Shown here: positions 17,779 to 29,572 of the stretch, one piece after another
How positions within the stretch are numbered: the stretch's first letter is position 1
How the letters are laid out: every line of letters begins with the position of its first letter
Translations under genes and position numbers: made by a program
Notes under the pieces: model-generated
Databases searched by the model: none
Told to the model about the DNA's origin: nothing
The model's input: the letters and a program-made list of their open reading frames with translations, nothing else
Origin: Nemertoderma westbladi
Lineage: Eukaryota; Xenacoelomorpha; Nemertodermatida; Nemertodermatidae
DNA: 52,890 nt
Reading direction: 5' to 3'
Assembly (NCBI GenBank): GCA_032718475.1
Contig: JAUCBJ010000821.1
Location: 1 to 52,890 of the forward strand

Positions 17779-18909
17779 ATGATGGCGACATTACGTGAGC
17801 CCAAACTGGAAGATTACATTCCAGCATCCACGGCTACTTGGGAGCATGAGGATTTAGCGCAGGTCCGAGTCAAAGTGCTCAGGGGGCATACCAGAGCACT
17901 GAGTAGCTGCCAGTTCTGTTTGGAAGACAGACTTCTACTTACAAGTTCACACGACTCCACTGTCCGTCTATGGGATACAGAAACTGGTTCAACATTACAT
18001 GTTTACACTGGTCACCATGGCAATGTATCCGCGTGCAGCATTCCACGGAATAAAGAAGGGATATCCTTCTGCTCAGCTGGGTGGGACAAACGATTAAACG
18101 TTTGGGACATAGAAACTGGAGAAGTAATATGGTACTCAAAACACGAAGGTATAGTCACGTGTTGCGATTTCTCTAGATGCGGTAAGTTCGTTATCTGTGG
18201 GACAGATATAGACTACGGGCTGTGCATTTATTCCGCATCATCAGGTAAACTAATCCGCAAACTGAAAAGCCACCACGGCAGTGTGCTGACTAGTTGTAAG
18301 ATATCGCCGGATAGTGAACGAGTAGCAACAACATCCGTGGACCGACTTAGTAAAGTATTCGATATGGTCTCCGGGGAGACTGTGCTGACCCTCGGTGCCC
18401 ATGGTAACGTAGCCAGCAACAGCAGCTGGTCGGAGGACCAACGACGACTTGCCACAGTGTCCTGGGACAAATCGGCTCGACTTTGGGACATAAAGACAGG
18501 GACATTTCGACGAGAAGGCCCTGAGGTGTACGAGGGTGGACACAGTGGGTGCATCAGTTCCGTTCAGATAAGCGCCAATAATGAGATTGTAGTTACAGGA
18601 AGTTACGACTCTACGTTGGCTATCTGGGATTACGAGAACAACTCAAAGAGACTAACTCTAAAGGGCCATTCGGATTGGGTAACTGACTGCACTATAAGTC
18701 GCGACGCTCATTGGTTGGCTAGTTGCTCCAAGGATAAAACTGTACGTCTGTGGAACATAGAACAGAGCGAACAACTCGCCATGGTGACAGAGAATAGGTC
18801 AGCGTCATCACAACGTTTTGTTCCATGTAGTGAGTGCGGGAAGTCTTTCTCACAAGCACCAGGGACTGATGTAGTTCGAGTGTGTGTCTTTTGTCATAGT
18901 AAAAGTTAA
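17779..18909 (+). CDS. Seven-blade WD40-repeat protein (WDR88-like) with C-terminal Cys4 motif
   Basis: 376 codons in one exon, starting atgatggcg; the second ATG has G at +4. Seven WD repeats span about residues 33-335, with GH…(W/F)D signatures such as RLWDTETG, NVWDIETG, RLWDIKTG, AIWDYEN and RLWNIEQ. They should fold as one beta-propeller, a scaffold for protein-protein contacts. Repeats 3 and 4 have lost the canonical WD (CIYSASSG, KVFDMVSG). Residues 350-372 (CSEC…CVFC) form a CxxC-x15-CxxC zinc-ribbon-like tail. The overall pattern recalls animal WDR88, but this assignment is from general resemblance only. Codon use looks ordinary and the frame is intact, unlike everything around it. 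Being intronless leaves a retrocopy possible. Confidence 0.9.
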   Translation: MMATLREPKLEDYIPASTATWEHEDLAQVRVKVLRGHTRALSSCQFCLEDRLLLTSSHDSTVRLWDTETGSTLHVYTGHHGNVSACSIPRNKEGISFCSAGWDKRLNVWDIETGEVIWYSKHEGIVTCCDFSRCGKFVICGTDIDYGLCIYSASSGKLIRKLKSHHGSVLTSCKISPDSERVATTSVDRLSKVFDMVSGETVLTLGAHGNVASNSSWSEDQRRLATVSWDKSARLWDIKTGTFRREGPEVYEGGHSGCISSVQISANNEIVVTGSYDSTLAIWDYENNSKRLTLKGHSDWVTDCTISRDAHWLASCSKDKTVRLWNIEQSEQLAMVTENRSASSQRFVPCSECGKSFSQAPGTDVVRVCVFCHSKS

Positions 18910-18969
18910 TCAATGTAGTTAACTATCATCACTTTTCTTGAATTATTATATTATAAAAATGTTAAACTA

Positions 18970-18975
18970 AATAAA
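18970..18975 (+). terminator. Poly(A) signal AATAAA of the WD40 gene
   Basis: AATAAA lies 61 bases after the stop codon. The 18-bp satellite starts about 55 bases further on, so any read-through transcript would enter the array. Confidence 0.7.
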
Positions 18976-19029
18976 CATCGGAATTTACGATGCAACATTC
19001 CATTTCCGTTTCTAGCGAAGTTATTTACC

Positions 19030-22000
19030 ATGAACAAAACTATAAAACAGAACAAAACTATAAATCAGAACAAAACTATAAAACAGAACAAAACTATAAA
19101 TCAGAACAAAACTATAAAACAGAACAAAACTATAAAACAGAACAAAACTATAAATCAGAACAAAACTATAAATCAGAACAAAACTATAAATCAGAACAAA
19201 ACTATAAAACAGAACAAAACTATAAAACAGAACAAAACTATCAAACAGAACAAAACTATAAATCAGAACAAAACTATAAATCAGAACAAAACTATAAATC
19301 AGAACAAAACTATAAAACAGAACAAAACTATAAATCAGAACAAAACTATAAAACAGAACAAAACTATAAATCAGAACAAAACTATAAATCAGAACAAAAC
19401 TATAAAACAGAACAAAACTATAAATCAGAACAAAACTATAAATCAGAACAAAACTATAAAACTTAACAAAACTATAAAACAGAACAAAACTATAAATCAG
19501 AACAAAACTATAAAACAGAACAAAACTATAAAACAGAACAAAACTATAAAACAGAACAAAACTATAAATCAGAACAAAACTATAAATCAGAACAAAACTA
19601 TAAAACAGAACAAAACTATAAAACAGAACAAAACTATAAATCAGAACAAAACTATAAATCAGAACAAAACTATAAAACAGAACAAAACTATAAATCAGAA
19701 CAAAACTATAAATCAGAACAAAACTATAAAACAGAACAAAACTATAAAACAGAACAAAACTATAAATCAGAACAAAACTATAAAACAGAACAAAACTATA
19801 AATCAGAACAAAACTATAAAACAGAACAAAACTATAAAACAGAACAAAACTATAAAACAGAACAAAACTATAAATCAGAACAAAACTATAAATCAGAACA
19901 AAACTATAAAACAGAACAAAACTATAAAACAGAACAAAACTATAAATCAGAACAAAACTATAAATCAGAACAAAACTATAAAACAGAACAAAACTATAAA
20001 TCAGAACAAAACTATAAAACAGAACAAAACTATAAATCAGAACAAAACTATAAATCAGAACAAAACTATAAAACAGAACAAAACTATAAAACAGAACAAA
20101 ACTATAAATCAGAACAAAACTATAAAACAGAACAAAACTATAAATCAGAACAAAACTATAAAACAGAACAAAACTATAAATCAGAACAAAACTATAAATC
20201 AGAACAAAACTATAAATCAGAACAAAACTATAAAACAGAACAAAACTATAAAACAGAACAAAACTATAAATCAGAACAAAACTATAAATCAGAACAAAAC
20301 TATAAAACAGAACAAAACTATAAAACGAACAAAACTATAAAACAGAACAAAACTATAAATCCGAACAAAACTATAAATCAGAACAAAACTATAAAACAGA
20401 ACAAAACTATAAATCAGAACAAAACTATAAAACAGAACAAAACTATAAATCAGAACAAAACTATAAATCAGAACAAAACTATAAAACAGAACAAAACTAT
20501 AAAACAGAACAAAACTATAAATCAGAACAAAACTATAAATCAGAACAAAACTATAAAAGAGAACAAAACTATAAAACAGAACAAAACTATAAATCAGAAC
20601 AAAACTATAAAACAGAACAAAACTATAAAACAGAACAAAACTATAAATCAGAACAAAACTATAAATCAGAACAAAACTATAAAACAGAACAAAACTATAA
20701 ATCAGAACAAAACTATAAATCAGAACAAAACTATAAATCAGAACAAAACTATAAAACAGAACAAAACTATAAATCAGAACAAAACTATAAAACAGAACAA
20801 AACTATAAATCAGAACAAAACTATAAATCAGAACAAAACTATAAAACAGAACAAAACTATAAAACAGAACAAAACTATAAATCAGAACAAAACTATAAAA
20901 CAGAACAAAACTATAAATCAGAACAAAACTATAAATCAGAACAAAACTATAAAACAGAACAAAACTATAAAACGAACAAAACTATAAAACAGAACAAAAC
21001 TATAAATCCGAACAAAACTATAAATCAGAACAAAACTATAAAACAGAACAAAACTATAAATCAGAACAAAACTATAAAACAGAACAAAACTATAAATCAG
21101 AACAAAACTATAAATCAGAACAAAACTATAAAACAGAACAAAACTATAAAACAGAACAAAACTATAAATCAGAACAAAACTATAAATCAGAACAAAACTA
21201 TAAAAGAGAACAAAACTATAAAACAGAACAAAACTATAAATCAGAACAAAACTATAAAACAGAACAAAACTATAAAACAGAACAAAACTATAAATCAGAA
21301 CAAAACTATAAATCAGAACAAAACTATAAAAGAGAACAAAACTATAAAACAGAACAAAACTATAAATCAGAACAAAACTATAAATCAGAACAAAACTAAA
21401 AATCAGAACAAAATTATAAATCAGAACAAAACTATAAAACAGAACAAAACTATAAAACAGAACAAAACTATAAATCAGAACAAAACTATAAATCAGAACA
21501 AAACTATAAAAGAGAACAAAACTATAAAAGAGAACAAAACTATAAATCAGAACAAAATTATAAATCAGAACAAAACTATAAAACAGAACAAAACTATAAA
21601 ACAGAACAAAACTATAAAACAGAACAAAACTATAAAACAGAACAAAACTATAAATCAGAACAAAACTATGAATCAGAACAAAACTATAAAACAGAACAAA
21701 ACTATCAAACAGAACAAAACTATAAAACAGAACAAAACTATAAATCAGAACAAAACTATAAATAAGAACAAAACTATAAAACAGAACAAAACTATAAATC
21801 AGAACAAAACTATAAAACAGAACAAAACTATAAATCAGAACAAAACTATAAAACAGAACAAAACTATAAATCAGAACAAAACTATAAATCAGAACAAAAC
21901 TATAAAACAGAACAAAACTATAAATCAGAACAAAACTATAAAACAGAACAAAACTATAAAGCAGAACAAAACTATAAAACAGAACAAAACTATAAAACAG

Positions 22001-25000
22001 AACAAAACTATAAAACAGAACAAAACTATAAATTAGAACAAAACTATAAAACAGAACAAAACTATAAAACAGAACAAAACTATAAAACAGAACAAAACTA
22101 TAAAACAGAACAAAACTATAAATCAGAACAAAACTATAAAACAGAACAAAACTATAAATCAGAACAAAACTATAAAACAGAACAAAACTATAAATTAGAA
22201 CAAAACTATAAAACAGAACAAAACTATAAAACAGAACAAAACTATAAAACAGAACAAAACTATAAAACAGAACAAAACTATAAATCAGAACAAAACTATA
22301 AAGCAGAACAAAACTATAAAACAGAACAAAACTATAAAACAGAACAAAACTATAAAACAGAACAAAACTATAAATTAGAACAAAACTATAAAACAGAACA
22401 AAACTATAAAACAAAACAAAACTATAAATCAGAACAAAACTATAAAACAGAACAAAACTATAAATCAGAACAAAACTATAATACAGAACAAAACTATAAA
22501 TCAGAACAAAACTATAAATAAGAACAAAACTATAAAAGAGAACAAAACTATAAATCAGAACAAAACTATAAAACAGAACAAAACTATAAATCAGAACAAA
22601 ACTATAAATCAGAACAAAACTATAAATCAGAACAAAACTATAAAACAGAACAAAACTATAAAACAGAACAAAACTATAAAACAGAACAAAACTATAAATC
22701 AGAACAAAACTATAAAACAGAACAAAACTATAAATCAGAACAAAACTATAATACAGAACAAAACTATAAATCAGAACAAAACTATAAAACAGAACAAAAC
22801 TATAAATCAGAACAAAACTATAAAACAGAACAAAACTATAAAACAGAACAAAACTATAAAACAGAACAAAACTATAAATTAGAACAAAACTATAAAACAG
22901 AACAAAACTATAAAACAGAACAAAACTATAAAACAGAACAAAACTATAAAACAGAACAAAACTATAAATCAGAACAAAACTATAAAACAGAACAAAACTA
23001 TAAATCAGAACAAAACTATAATACAGAACAAAACTATAAATCAGAACAAAACTATAAATAAGAACAAAACTATAAAACAGAACAAAACTATAAATCAGAA
23101 CAAAACTATAAAACAGAACAAAACTATAAATCAGAACAAAACTATAAATCAGAACAAAACTATAAATCAGAACAAAACTATAAAACAGAACAAAACTATA
23201 AATCAGAACAAAACTATAAAACAGAACAAAACTATAAAGCAGAACAAAACTATAAAACAGAACAAAACTATAAAACAGAACAAAACTATAAAACAGAACA
23301 AAACTATAAATTAGAACAAAACTATAAAACAGAACAAAACTATAAATCAGAACAAAACTATAAAACAGAACAAAACTATAAATCAGAACAAAACTATAAA
23401 ACAGAACAAAACTATAAAACAGAACAAAACTATAAAACGAACAAAACTATAAAACAGAACAAAACTATAAATCCGAACAAAACTATAAATCAGAACAAAA
23501 CTATAAATAAGAACAAAACTATAAATCAGAACAAAACTATGAATCAGAACAAAACTATAAAACAGAACAAAACTATCAAACAGAACAAAACTATAAAACA
23601 GAACAAAACTATAAATCAGAACAAAACTATAAATAAGAACAAAACTATAAAACAGAACAAAACTATAAAAGAGAACAAAACTATAAATCAGAACAAAACT
23701 ATAAAACAGAACAAAACTATAAATCAGAACAAAACTATAAAACAGAACAAAACTATAAATCAGAACAAAACTATAAAACAGAAAAAAACTATAAAACAGA
23801 ACAAAACTATAAAACAGAACAAAACTATAAATCAGAACAAAACTATAAAACAGAACAAAACTATAAATCAGAACAAAACTATAAATCAGAACAAAACTAT
23901 AAAACAGAACAAAACTATAAAACGAACAAAACTATAAAACAGAACAAAACTATAAATCCGAACAAAACTATAAATCAGAACAAAACTATAAAACAGAACA
24001 AAACTATAAATCAGAACAAAACTATAAAACAGAACAAAACTATAAATCAGAACAAAACTATAAAACGAACAAAACTATAAAACAGAACAAAACTATAAAT
24101 CCGAACAAAACTATAAATCAGAACAAAACTATAAATCAGAACAAAACTATAAAACAGAACAAAACTATAAATCAGAACAAAACTATAAAACAGAACAAAA
24201 CTATAAATCAGAACAAAACTATAAAACAGAACAAAACTATAAAACAGAACAAAACTATAAAACGAACAAAACTATAAAACAGAACAAAACTATAAATCCG
24301 AACAAAACTATAAATCAGAACAAAACTATAAATAAGAACAAAACTATAAAACAGAACAAAACTATAAATCAGAACAAAACTATAAAACAGAACAAAACTA
24401 TAAATCAGAACAAAACTATAAAACGAACAAAACTATAAAACAGAACAAAACTATAAATCCGAACAAAACTATAAATCAGAACAAAACTATAAATCAGAAC
24501 AAAACTATAAAACAGAACAAAACTATAAATCAGAACAAAACTATAAAACAGAACAAAACTATAAATCAGAACAAAACTATAAAACAGAACAAAACTATAA
24601 AACAGAACAAAACTATAAAACAGAACAAAACTATAAAACAGAACAAAACTATAAAACAGAACAAAACTATAAAACAGAACAAAACTATAAATTAGAACAA
24701 AACTATAAAACAGAACAAAACTATAAATTAGAACAAAACTATAAAACAGAACAAAACTATAAATCAGAACAAAACTATAAAACAGAACAAAACTATAAAA
24801 CAGAACAAAACTATAAAACGAACAAAACTATAAAACAGAACAAAACTATAAATCCGAACAAAACTATAAATCAGAACAAAACTATAAAACAGAACAAAAC
24901 TATAAAACAGAACAAAACTATAAAACAGAACAAAACTATAAAACAGAACAAAACTATAAAGCAGAACAAAACTATAAATCAGAACAAAACTATAAAACAG

Positions 25001-25011
25001 AACAAAACTAT
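19030..25011. repeat. 18-bp satellite, about 330 units
   Basis: Almost 6 kb of the unit aacaaaactataaaacag and its main variant with aaatcag. Rarer variants are aaagag, aattag, aagcag, aataag and aatacag. Eight 17-bp units with a one-base deletion (aaaacgaac) occur near 20321, 20971, 23431, 23921, 24061, 24261, 24421 and 24817. Each is followed by one normal unit and one aatccg unit, so these are copies of one block. The period is six codons, which leaves frames of 436 codons (plus, NKTIKQ/NKTINQ) and 492 codons (minus, hydrophobic FVLFYS) open. Neither is treated as a gene. Confidence 0.97.
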
Positions 25012-25740
25012 TGTGACGGGATCCACGGAGGATCCCGGTTTATCCGGTTGTTCCAATTACGCGTCCCCGCCGTCAGAGTGAAAAGTGTAAGGTTAAGAGT
25101 TCCAATATTGTTGACGCTGTAGCAGTATAAATATAATAGGATAAGCACAAACACAGTTATTGCAGCATTGAATGAGATATAAAATATAGGTGAATGATGG
25201 CAGCAGTGGACGGTATTAGAAGTCACTGCTCTGCCCTAACTAAACCGACTAACAGAATGAGATAACTGAATGAAATGATTACTGAACTGATAATATATAT
25301 TGCACGGTTGGCCGAGTTACATTACTCAGCCGGTGCCTTCCCCCCATTGGCTAATAACCCTGTTGTCGCCCTTTTACTTCCCCTGAAGTGCTTCCCTTCG
25401 CCCTTGCTATTCTCTCTCTCTCAGGGGTGTAACCCCTGACCCCTATTGTGCGTATGTTCTTTGGGGTTTCTCCTTCCCACTTTGTTGGGGTGACACGAGG
25501 TTGATATTGGTAATCAACCTCGTGTTCCCAATATTGCTTAATGCCCACTTTATGGGGTTAGTGAGGCGGAATTGAATACACTCACACTCCCCCCCATGCT
25601 ATCTTCCCGGTGAGAAGATAGCATCAACCACTAAGTGCGCTACAATTCCGCTGGAAACTCGATCTACTATCGGGTGTGGGGTGGAGTTATTTTCTTGGAG
25701 TCGGCTTTCCAGGCCGCTCCCTATGGGTATAATATTAATA
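25012..25740. other. Intergenic, possible LTR edge
   Basis: The satellite ends abruptly at tgtgacgggatcc, which resembles a retrotransposon LTR terminus (TGTGACG). No partner repeat was found. The rest is noncoding, with a small inverted pair ggatcc…ggatcc near 25019-25036 and C-rich patches. Confidence 0.3.
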
Positions 25741-25905
25741 ATAATAATATTGGTTATTTATATAGCGCTTTTCTACGCTCAGCATACTCAAAGCGCTTTT
25801 ATTATCATTACCCCAGCAAAGCTAGGTTCCCATTATATCACTGGGTTGGCGTAGGCACTAATGTCTAAAGTGTCTTGCCTAGGGACACAACAATGCGAAA
25901 TTTCT
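25741..25905. repeat. Dispersed repeat with TATAGCGC/AAAGCGCTT motifs
   Basis: Contains ttatatagcgcttttctacg, then actcaaagcgctttta, and near 25866 the imperfect palindrome gtgtcttgcctagggacac. From memory, motifs of this kind (tatagcgc…caaagcgcttt…tgtcttgcccaaggacaca) occur in interspersed repeats of many aquatic animals. That recollection is unverified here. Confidence 0.4.
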
Positions 25906-26129
25906 GGTATGATGTCACTACCCTCTGGCGTCTCGTGTCGGGCCGATCGTGCGCTTCTTTCACACAATTTTTGTTTCCCCAACACTCTCACCACTCTAAC
26001 TCCGCTCTCTAACTCAACTCGCTCTTACCCTCTCCCCACACCTGAATCGCACTCTTCCCTCTCGCCAATGGCTCCTCTCACTATCTCCTGTCTACTCTCT
26101 ACCACTCTCTAAGGCCCTAATCTCTAATG

Positions 26130-26985
26130 CTACCCCTGTGCTATCATACTATCTAACACTCTAACTTACTAACACTAACTATCTCTCTAAGCCTACTAAC
26201 TCTAACTCTAACTCTACTAACCACTAACTCTACTCTCTGCTAAGTCTACTAACTCTTACCCTACTACTACTTCTAACTCTGCTACCACCTTTATCTACGT
26301 GGCGCTTGTGGTGCCCACAACCACTCTACTACTACTTCTACTCTGCTACTAACTCTCTACTCCTACTAACTCTCTCTAACTCTTACCAACTCTTCTAACT
26401 ACGTGGCGCTTAGGGTGCCCACAATCCATCGCTACTACCTCCATCTACGTGGCGCTTGTGGTGCTCACAGCCACTCTAAAACCCTCTAACTCTCTACTAA
26501 CTCTAACTCTACTTAGTCTACCCCTTTCTACTCTCTACGTGGCGCTTGCGGTGCCCACAACCACTCTGTTACTACCTCTATATACGTGGTGCTTGCGGTG
26601 CCCACAACCACTCTACTACTACTTCCATCTACGTGGCGCTTCTGATGCCCACAACCTCTCTACTATCTGACACCCTATGTGTCCGTCTCTACTACTCTAC
26701 TACCTCTAACTCTACTACCTGGCACCCTATGTGCCCTCTCTACTACCCTACTACCTCTAACTCTCTAACTCTACTACCTGGCACCCTATGTGCCCTCTCT
26801 ACTACCCTACTACCCGGCACCCTATGTGCCCTCTCTACTACTCTACTACCTCTAACTCTCCACCTCCACTACTACCTCTATCTACGTGGCGCTTCCGGTG
26901 CCCACAACCCCCCTACTACTACTCGTGGCATGGCAATATGCCACACTCCCTTACCCCGCCGCCTTCTAACTTACTCTCCTTCTAC
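26130..26985. repeat. CT-rich satellite with recurring GC-rich hairpin motifs
   Basis: A ctaact/ctctactac-rich background is interrupted by two short motifs. acgtggcgcttgcggtgccc (with the following ac) occurs near 26293, 26399, 26444, 26537, 26583, 26630 and 26883. ggcaccctatgtgcc occurs near 26675-26830 in four versions. A third palindrome, GTGGCAT-GGCAAT-ATGCCAC, lies near 26930. No coding potential is likely. Confidence 0.8.
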
Positions 26986-28051
26986 ACACAGATCAGTATA
27001 CGATGGTTCGACAACATTTGTGTCTACTGTTGACGGTGACACAGAACCATTTGAAGTGTTATGGGGCGTCCTCCAAGGAGACACACTTGCACCATTCTTG
27101 TGCATTATTGTGGTTGACTATGTTCTACGCATGTCCTTAGACCATCATAATGATGATGGGGTGATGATAACTCCACCTACTGGCTCCAGAAGTCGAGGAA
27201 ATCCTGCCAAGTACCTAACTGATCTAGACTTTGCTGATGACTTAGGAGTACTCTCAGAATCATTAGAGGGAGCCCAACGGCTCCTCAGCTCATTAGAACA
27301 TGCTGCTTCTAGTGTTGGTCTTTTTATTAACTCCAAAAAGACCAAAATTCTGACAGTTAACTTTGAAAGTCCTCAGCAAGTCTCTGATCGGATGAGCATA
27401 AGCTCAAAGGATGGTATGCTTGAGCATGTGGACGACTTCTGTTAACTGGGATCATGGATCCAGAAGTCAGGTGAGGACCTTCGAATACGTAAGGGAAAGG
27501 CATGGGCAGCCTTGAATAGGCTTTCCAGGATTTGGAAGTCACCGAGAATTAATCGGAAACTTAAGGTCCGATTATTTAGAGCAGCAGTAGTTCCAGTACT
27601 CCTCTACGGGAGTCCATGCTGGGCTCTAACTGCTGAGGACACCAAATCTCTGGATGGCACATTCACAAGAATGCTACGCCGGGTTCATTGTGTCAAGTAC
27701 AATGCACACATCTCCAACCAGACACTATATCACATTGGAGGTGTCTGATTGGTTCCCCCAAGCTTGACACTAGAACAAAATCGCCTCCGCTTTGCAGGAC
27801 ATTGCTTTCGCCGTGAGGACCAGCCAGTGCATAATCTTGTACTTTGGCAGCCTCATGGAGTGAATAAGCATGGTGGACAGCCCATGACTTTCTTGAGACG
27901 CATCTTAAAGGACACTGGCCTTAAAGATGCGGATGATCTAGCAAATGTCATGGGTGATAGGGAGTTGTGGCGGTGCAATTTTGTTGACAAGCCGGCAGAG
28001 CATTCTTAAAAATGCAGCTGCAATGCAGCATGCCGATCCTAGTAGTAGTAG
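26986..28051 (+). mobile_element. 5'-truncated LINE insertion with 19-bp target-site duplication
   Basis: taacttactctccttctac is present at 26967-26985 and 28052-28070, directly flanking the insertion, and the interrupted satellite resumes with gtggcgctt. The element matches 16360-17411 of the long copy with only a few substitutions and ends in gatcctagtagtagtagtag, an expanded version of the same 3' end. It is the best-defined insertion in the window. Confidence 0.95.
26990..28009 (+). pseudogene. LINE reverse transcriptase fragment, copy 3
   Basis: Covers the region from just before RT motif B to the C-terminus, with LQGDTLAPFL and FADD intact. Two single-base nonsense changes interrupt the frame: TAA at about 27443 and TGA at about 27746. 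Motif A and everything upstream are missing, so it cannot encode an enzyme. The close match to 15591-17375 points to a recent common source. Confidence 0.9.
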
Positions 28052-28070
28052 TAACTTACTCTCCTTCTAC

Positions 28071-28328
28071 GTGGCGCTTACGGTGCCCACAACCCCCCTA
28101 CTACTACTCGTGGCATGGCAATATGCCACACTCCCTTACCCCGCCGCCTTCTAACCTCTTACTTCTACCTTACTTACTACTAACTATCTGACTACTAACT
28201 CCTTACTATCTTCTACTAACTATTTATTATTTAATTATTTTTATTTATTTTTAATTAAATAATTATTTTCTTGCGGGAAGGGCGTCTCGCCCTCATTCCA
28301 ACCCCACTCAGTCCAAAATATTGGACGA
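28071..28328. repeat. Continuation of CT-rich satellite and AT-rich junction
   Basis: 28071-28160 repeats the 26887-26970 block, including the GTGGCAT/ATGCCAC hairpin, then becomes ctactaact-rich. 28221-28268 is nearly pure A/T. 28272-28290 carries a short gggcgtctcgccc palindrome next to the left limit of element A. Confidence 0.6.
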
Positions 28329-28724
28329 CTAAACTCTAAGGTGCCCCTTCTTCCAGTAGGCACTCTCCCACTGCCCTCCTATACGTCCTCTTACTCTTCG
28401 CCACACTTTCTTTGCCAATTCCACCTGACCAGGAATTGGCTCTCCCTCTTCCGCCACCCTAAAATCGGGTCTCTCCACCGCCTTCTTAACTTTCTCGTCT
28501 CCTGGCATCAAAATGCCACCTCCCTCCTTGATAGCTCCCGGCGGCAGAATGAATAGAAAGTGAAAGAACAGGCAAAACAGGAGGTACAGTAGCAGTCCTA
28601 TCCCTTTCCATCCTGTCTTCCTTCTCGACTTCCCCCTTGTTGGTATGCCTCTCAGCCGGACCGGCATCTCTTCCGGACACTCCTCCAGACACTCCTCTGG
28701 ACTATTGTCCTCCTGACACTCCAC
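28329..28724 (-). pseudogene. Element A: acidic region and hydrophobic segment after protease
   Basis: Open in the same frame as the protease tail, from which a TAA (28878-28880) separates it. It has short EEC/PEE repeats, then a basic stretch and a strongly hydrophobic run (LLLYLLFCLFFHFLFIL), then charged sequence. The hydrophobic run would be a membrane span if translated. No family is recognised; it could be pol linker or unrelated sequence. Confidence 0.35.
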
Positions 28725-28877
28725 CGGACACTCCTCCGGTGTGTTGTCCTCTGGACATCTCGCCGTCCGCTCCTCTCCATCCCCATACCGATACTTGCTG
28801 GGAAATCCATTCTCCTCCGCCCACTCTCTTACTTCTACTTCCCTGTTTGGCTCTACTATCTCCTCCGGTTTCTTATC

Positions 28878-29096
28878 TTAGTCCTCTGTGTCTACGGTGC
28901 CTGGTAACATGCACCCTGATGTCTCTGTCACACTGCATGGGATCTTGGTTTTAACTGGGCCGCTAAGCGTCCATCCGAACGGCGTGAGGATCGCCGTCGG
29001 GTCCCGCTGCCTGTCTTCGCCGAAGACCGTCGGTGTTCTCTTGTGGGCCATCGGGCAGTCCATTCCTACTATAATGGATACCTTCCTAACGTCCAC
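28878..29096 (-). pseudogene. Element A: post-protease BEL/Pao block
   Basis: Encodes VSIIVGMDCPMAHKR and ILTPFGWTLSGPV, matching the conserved (L/I)IG.D...AH and GWTLSGP stretches that follow the protease in BEL/Pao polyproteins. The frame is open upstream of the listed start and is joined to the protease frame by a frameshift near 29105-29135. Confidence 0.75.
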
Positions 29097-29134
29097 CTTT
29101 GGTATTGAAAAATCGATACCGTCCAGGAATCACC

Positions 29135-29569
29135 TCAATGATCGACCTCAATGTTGGTTGGTCGCCTGGCGTTGATGTTTATCGATTCTATGACGTGGAT
29201 GGGGTCGATCGTCGCCCCATAGTCGCATCCCGGTGCAATCGCTGATATCCTGCACCATCCCGTCCTCGTCTCCAGGACCTCATCCTTACTTGAGACGGTT
29301 GTTACCGCCATTCTATTCGGCCTTGTCTTTAGCCATATCTCTTCGGCTACCCAGTTCTCCACCAGCATGAAGGCTGCTCCGCTGTCAACCAGCATTAATG
29401 TCGTTACTGATCGACCGCCCTCTCCTGATATCTTCACTGGTACTACCCCGAGTAGTACTTTTCTCTTCTTTCTTGCCATTGTCGTGCTTGTAGCTATTGT
29501 TTGGCCTCCAGTCTTGGACTCTCTAACCGTTGTTTCTCTACACTCTCCGGATCTGTGTCCTTCTACCAC
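29135..29569 (-). pseudogene. Element A: retropepsin-like protease
   Basis: 145 codons. The catalytic motif LMLVDSGAAFMLVENW is present, preceded by a basic patch (ARKKRKVLL). It would cleave the gag-pol polyprotein. In the same frame upstream, a TGA (29573-29575) falls between the first two cysteines of a C-x2-C-x4-H-x4-C zinc knuckle, so the knuckle and protease were once continuous with the gag frame. Confidence 0.75.
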
Positions 29570-29572
29570 ACA

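Noticed and set aside
19030-23937. Open frames of 436 and 492 codons in the 18-bp array (NKT-rich, and hydrophobic FVLFYS repeats)
   Set aside because: The period is six codons, so frames without a stop stay open by construction. They occur on both strands and lack any non-repeat domain.
28637-28954. Plus-strand Pro/Leu-rich frames opposite the BEL elements
   Set aside because: They are antisense shadows of coding sequence with clear retroelement motifs on the minus strand.
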